6,755 nt of DNA, taken from assembly GCA_002371825.1 (NCBI GenBank), contig DFHF01000040.1:1-6755 (forward strand). Reading direction: 5' to 3'. The stretch's first letter is position 1; the number at the start of each line of letters is the position of its first letter. Source of the DNA: Ruminococcus flavefaciens. GTDB lineage: Bacteria; Bacillota; Clostridia; Oscillospirales; Ruminococcaceae. Of this stretch, positions 5,056-6,755 are shown in pieces. Made by a program: the position numbers and the translations under genes. Below the pieces are notes generated by a model, which saw only the letters and a list, made by a program, of their open reading frames with translations, did not search any database and was not told the origin of the DNA.

Positions 5056-6755
5056 GGAACTGACTGCCGAGCAGAAGGAAGAAATGAGTGTCAAGAGCTA
5101 CTTCGATCGCATAACACCGGGAGCAGTCAAATTCTACACTGACCACTATATCTGCGGCAACTACTACAAGAGCGTATGGGTAATAACGGAATATCCTCCT
5201 AACACCGAGCAGCTTGCTATACTGGCTCACTTAGCTGACAAGAACGGCGTTACTTTGAGGATATATAACCGTATGGTGGACAGCATCGAACAGGATAAGA
5301 TCGTTAAGCAGGCAATGCGTAAGAATCACATGATGACTACAGTCAACAATGTAAACGAGAGCATAAAGGCTCAGGACAACATCAACGATATCGTAGAGCT
5401 TGTCAGTGATATGAACCGTAACAAGGAGCCTCTCCTCCACTGCTCCGTTTTTATTGAGCTGAAAGCAGATAGTGATGATAAGCTGAAGGAGCTCCAGAAC
5501 GATACAAGAATGGAGCTCACAAGAGCGAAGATATCAGTAGACAGACTTATCCTCCGACAGAAAGAAGGCTTCCTGTCAGTGCTTCCGAGCGGAATGAATA
5601 TGTTCGGAGGTCAGTACGAGCGAATACTTCCTGCAAATGCGGTGGCTAACCTTTATCCCCTTAATTACAGCGGCAAAACTGATGAACACGGCTTCTATCT
5701 CGGACGAGACAAATACGGCAGTAATGTGCTTGTGGACTTCGACCGTAGAACCGAGGACAAGACTAACAGCAATATCCTTATCCTTGGAAACAGCGGTCAG
5801 GGCAAGTCGTACCTGATGAAGCTTCTGCTCTGCAATCTCCGGGAATCAGGCAAGAATATCCTTGTACTTGATCCCGAGCAGGAGTACCATGATCTCTGCG
5901 ACAACCTTGGTGGCACCTACATCGATATGATGAGCGGTGAATATATGATAAATCCGTTGGAGCCTAAGTCGTGGACTGACGGCGAAAAAGGAAATAAGGA
6001 TGAGCCGGAGGCATTCAGGAAAATATCCAAGCTCAGTCAGCACATATCCTACCTCAAAGATTTCTTCCGTGCGTACAAGGACTTCACCGATGCGGAGATT
6101 GACACCATTGAGCTCATGCTCATAAGGCTGTATGCACGTTTCGGTATTGATGATACCACAGACCTTGATAAACTGACCGGAGAGGACTATCCACTCATGG
6201 ATGACTTGTATGAACTCTGCGAAAAGGAGTACAGGAGCTTCGATCATGAAGTAAAGTACATCTACACCGAGGATACCTTGCAGAATATCTGCCTCGGGCT
6301 TTACTCTATGTGCAAGGGTGCCGAATCCAAATACTTCAACGGGCACACAAATATCCGCAGCGGCGACTTCGTATGCTTCGGAGTCAAGGGTATCATGGAT
6401 ACCAATAAAAAGCTCAGAGATACTCTTCTCTTCAATATTCTTTCGTATATGAACGACCAGATACTTGGCAAGGGCAATTCGATAGCGGCTATAGATGAGG
6501 CGTACCTTTTCCTCTACAACAGGACAGCTATCGAGTACATCAGGAACGGCATGAAACGCTGTCGTAAGAAGGAATCGGCATTTATTCTTGCATCACAGAA
6601 CCTTGAAGACTTCCTGCAGCCTGAGATAAGAGAGCTGACAAAGCCGCTGTTCAGTATCCCGACTCACCACTTCCTGTTCAACCCCGGCAACATAAAGGCT
6701 GAGGAATTCATAGATACGCTTCAGCTTGAGTCTGCGGAATATGAGCTGATCAGGT
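5039..6755 (+). CDS. virB4: VirB4-like conjugal transfer ATPase (3' partial)
   Basis: The frame is open from ATG 5039 to the right edge (572 whole codons), so the C-terminus is missing. VirB4 is the essential inner-membrane ATPase that powers assembly and substrate transfer in type IV secretion. Residues 1-249 form a pre-motor domain with YICGNYYKSVWVITEYPP near 38-55. Walker A is GNSGQGKS at 250-257, followed by VLDPEQEY (276-283) and an NPLEP motif near 306. Walker B is IAAIDEAYLF (482-491) with D486/E487. A basic GMKRCRKK stretch at 504-511 is a likely arginine-finger region, and ASQNLEDF (518-525) holds the conserved glutamine Q520. In classical VirB4 proteins Walker A comes nearly 200 residues later, and the shortfall matches the 195-residue upstream protein. 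From memory this is the group named after C. difficile CD1110. All catalytic residues visible here are intact. Confidence 0.97.
   Translation, partial: MKKRNKELTAEQKEEMSVKSYFDRITPGAVKFYTDHYICGNYYKSVWVITEYPPNTEQLAILAHLADKNGVTLRIYNRMVDSIEQDKIVKQAMRKNHMMTTVNNVNESIKAQDNINDIVELVSDMNRNKEPLLHCSVFIELKADSDDKLKELQNDTRMELTRAKISVDRLILRQKEGFLSVLPSGMNMFGGQYERILPANAVANLYPLNYSGKTDEHGFYLGRDKYGSNVLVDFDRRTEDKTNSNILILGNSGQGKSYLMKLLLCNLRESGKNILVLDPEQEYHDLCDNLGGTYIDMMSGEYMINPLEPKSWTDGEKGNKDEPEAFRKISKLSQHISYLKDFFRAYKDFTDAEIDTIELMLIRLYARFGIDDTTDLDKLTGEDYPLMDDLYELCEKEYRSFDHEVKYIYTEDTLQNICLGLYSMCKGAESKYFNGHTNIRSGDFVCFGVKGIMDTNKKLRDTLLFNILSYMNDQILGKGNSIAAIDEAYLFLYNRTAIEYIRNGMKRCRKKESAFILASQNLEDFLQPEIRELTKPLFSIPTHHFLFNPGNIKAEEFIDTLQLESAEYELIR

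Noticed and set aside
5030..5060. Programmed frameshift joining the 195-residue protein to VirB4
   Set aside because: The needed shift is +1. The A-rich end does not form a known +1 site, and virB4 has its own AAGGAGG and ATG, so separate initiation is the simpler reading.
5425..5452. GGAGC/GCTCC inverted repeat followed by GTTTTT inside virB4
   Set aside because: The stem is only five base pairs with a 12-base loop and the T tract is offset. It is much weaker than the hairpin at 735-766 and is probably chance.
5846..6346. Antisense open frame of 166 codons opposite virB4
   Set aside because: It lies wholly inside a gene with intact Walker motifs on the other strand, has no convincing ribosome binding site and shows no domain I recognise. 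It looks like a codon-usage shadow.

Overview
The window is the interior of a conjugative element (an integrative and conjugative element or conjugative plasmid) from a low-to-moderate GC Gram-positive anaerobe. A Ruminococcus or other Clostridia host is most likely. This rests on strong AAGGAGG-type ribosome binding sites, two TTG starts, frequent ATA and AGA/AGG codons, and a gene set typical of the Tn1549/CTn elements of gut Firmicutes. Every gene reads on the + strand, and the longest gene-free gap is about 80 bases. The assignments come from motifs and family knowledge read by eye, not from database searches.

Layout: (1) From the left edge to 1094 lies the 3' part of a DUF3991/Toprim gene whose true start is outside the window. 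(2) At 1095-1174 is a short AT-rich gap. (3) At 1175-2968 is a VirD4-like coupling ATPase starting at TTG. (4) At 2973-3257 is a small winged-helix protein, also starting at TTG. (5) At 3250-4188 is a polytopic VirB6/TrbL-like membrane protein. (6) At 4200-4481 is a PrgI-family membrane protein. (7) At 4468-5055 is a soluble 195-residue protein that looks like the N-terminal domain of VirB4. (8) From 5039 to the right edge is the VirB4-like motor ATPase, cut off by the window end. Genes 3 to 8 are spaced -17 to +11 bases apart and should form one translationally coupled operon.

Together these genes encode the inner-membrane core of a Gram-positive type IV secretion system. VirD4 would bring the relaxase-DNA complex to the pore, VirB4 would energise assembly and transfer, and VirB6/TrbL and PrgI would form the membrane channel base. 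The Toprim protein probably handles DNA before or after transfer. The relaxase, the cell-wall hydrolase and the integration genes are not in this window.

The points most worth a second look are the apparent split of VirB4 into two overlapping genes, a terminator-like hairpin with a T6 tract inside the Toprim gene, and a putative DNA-binding regulator embedded in the machine operon. I found no CRISPR array, tRNA, rRNA, insertion sequence or clear promoter, and I see no convincing sign of a wholly new system.
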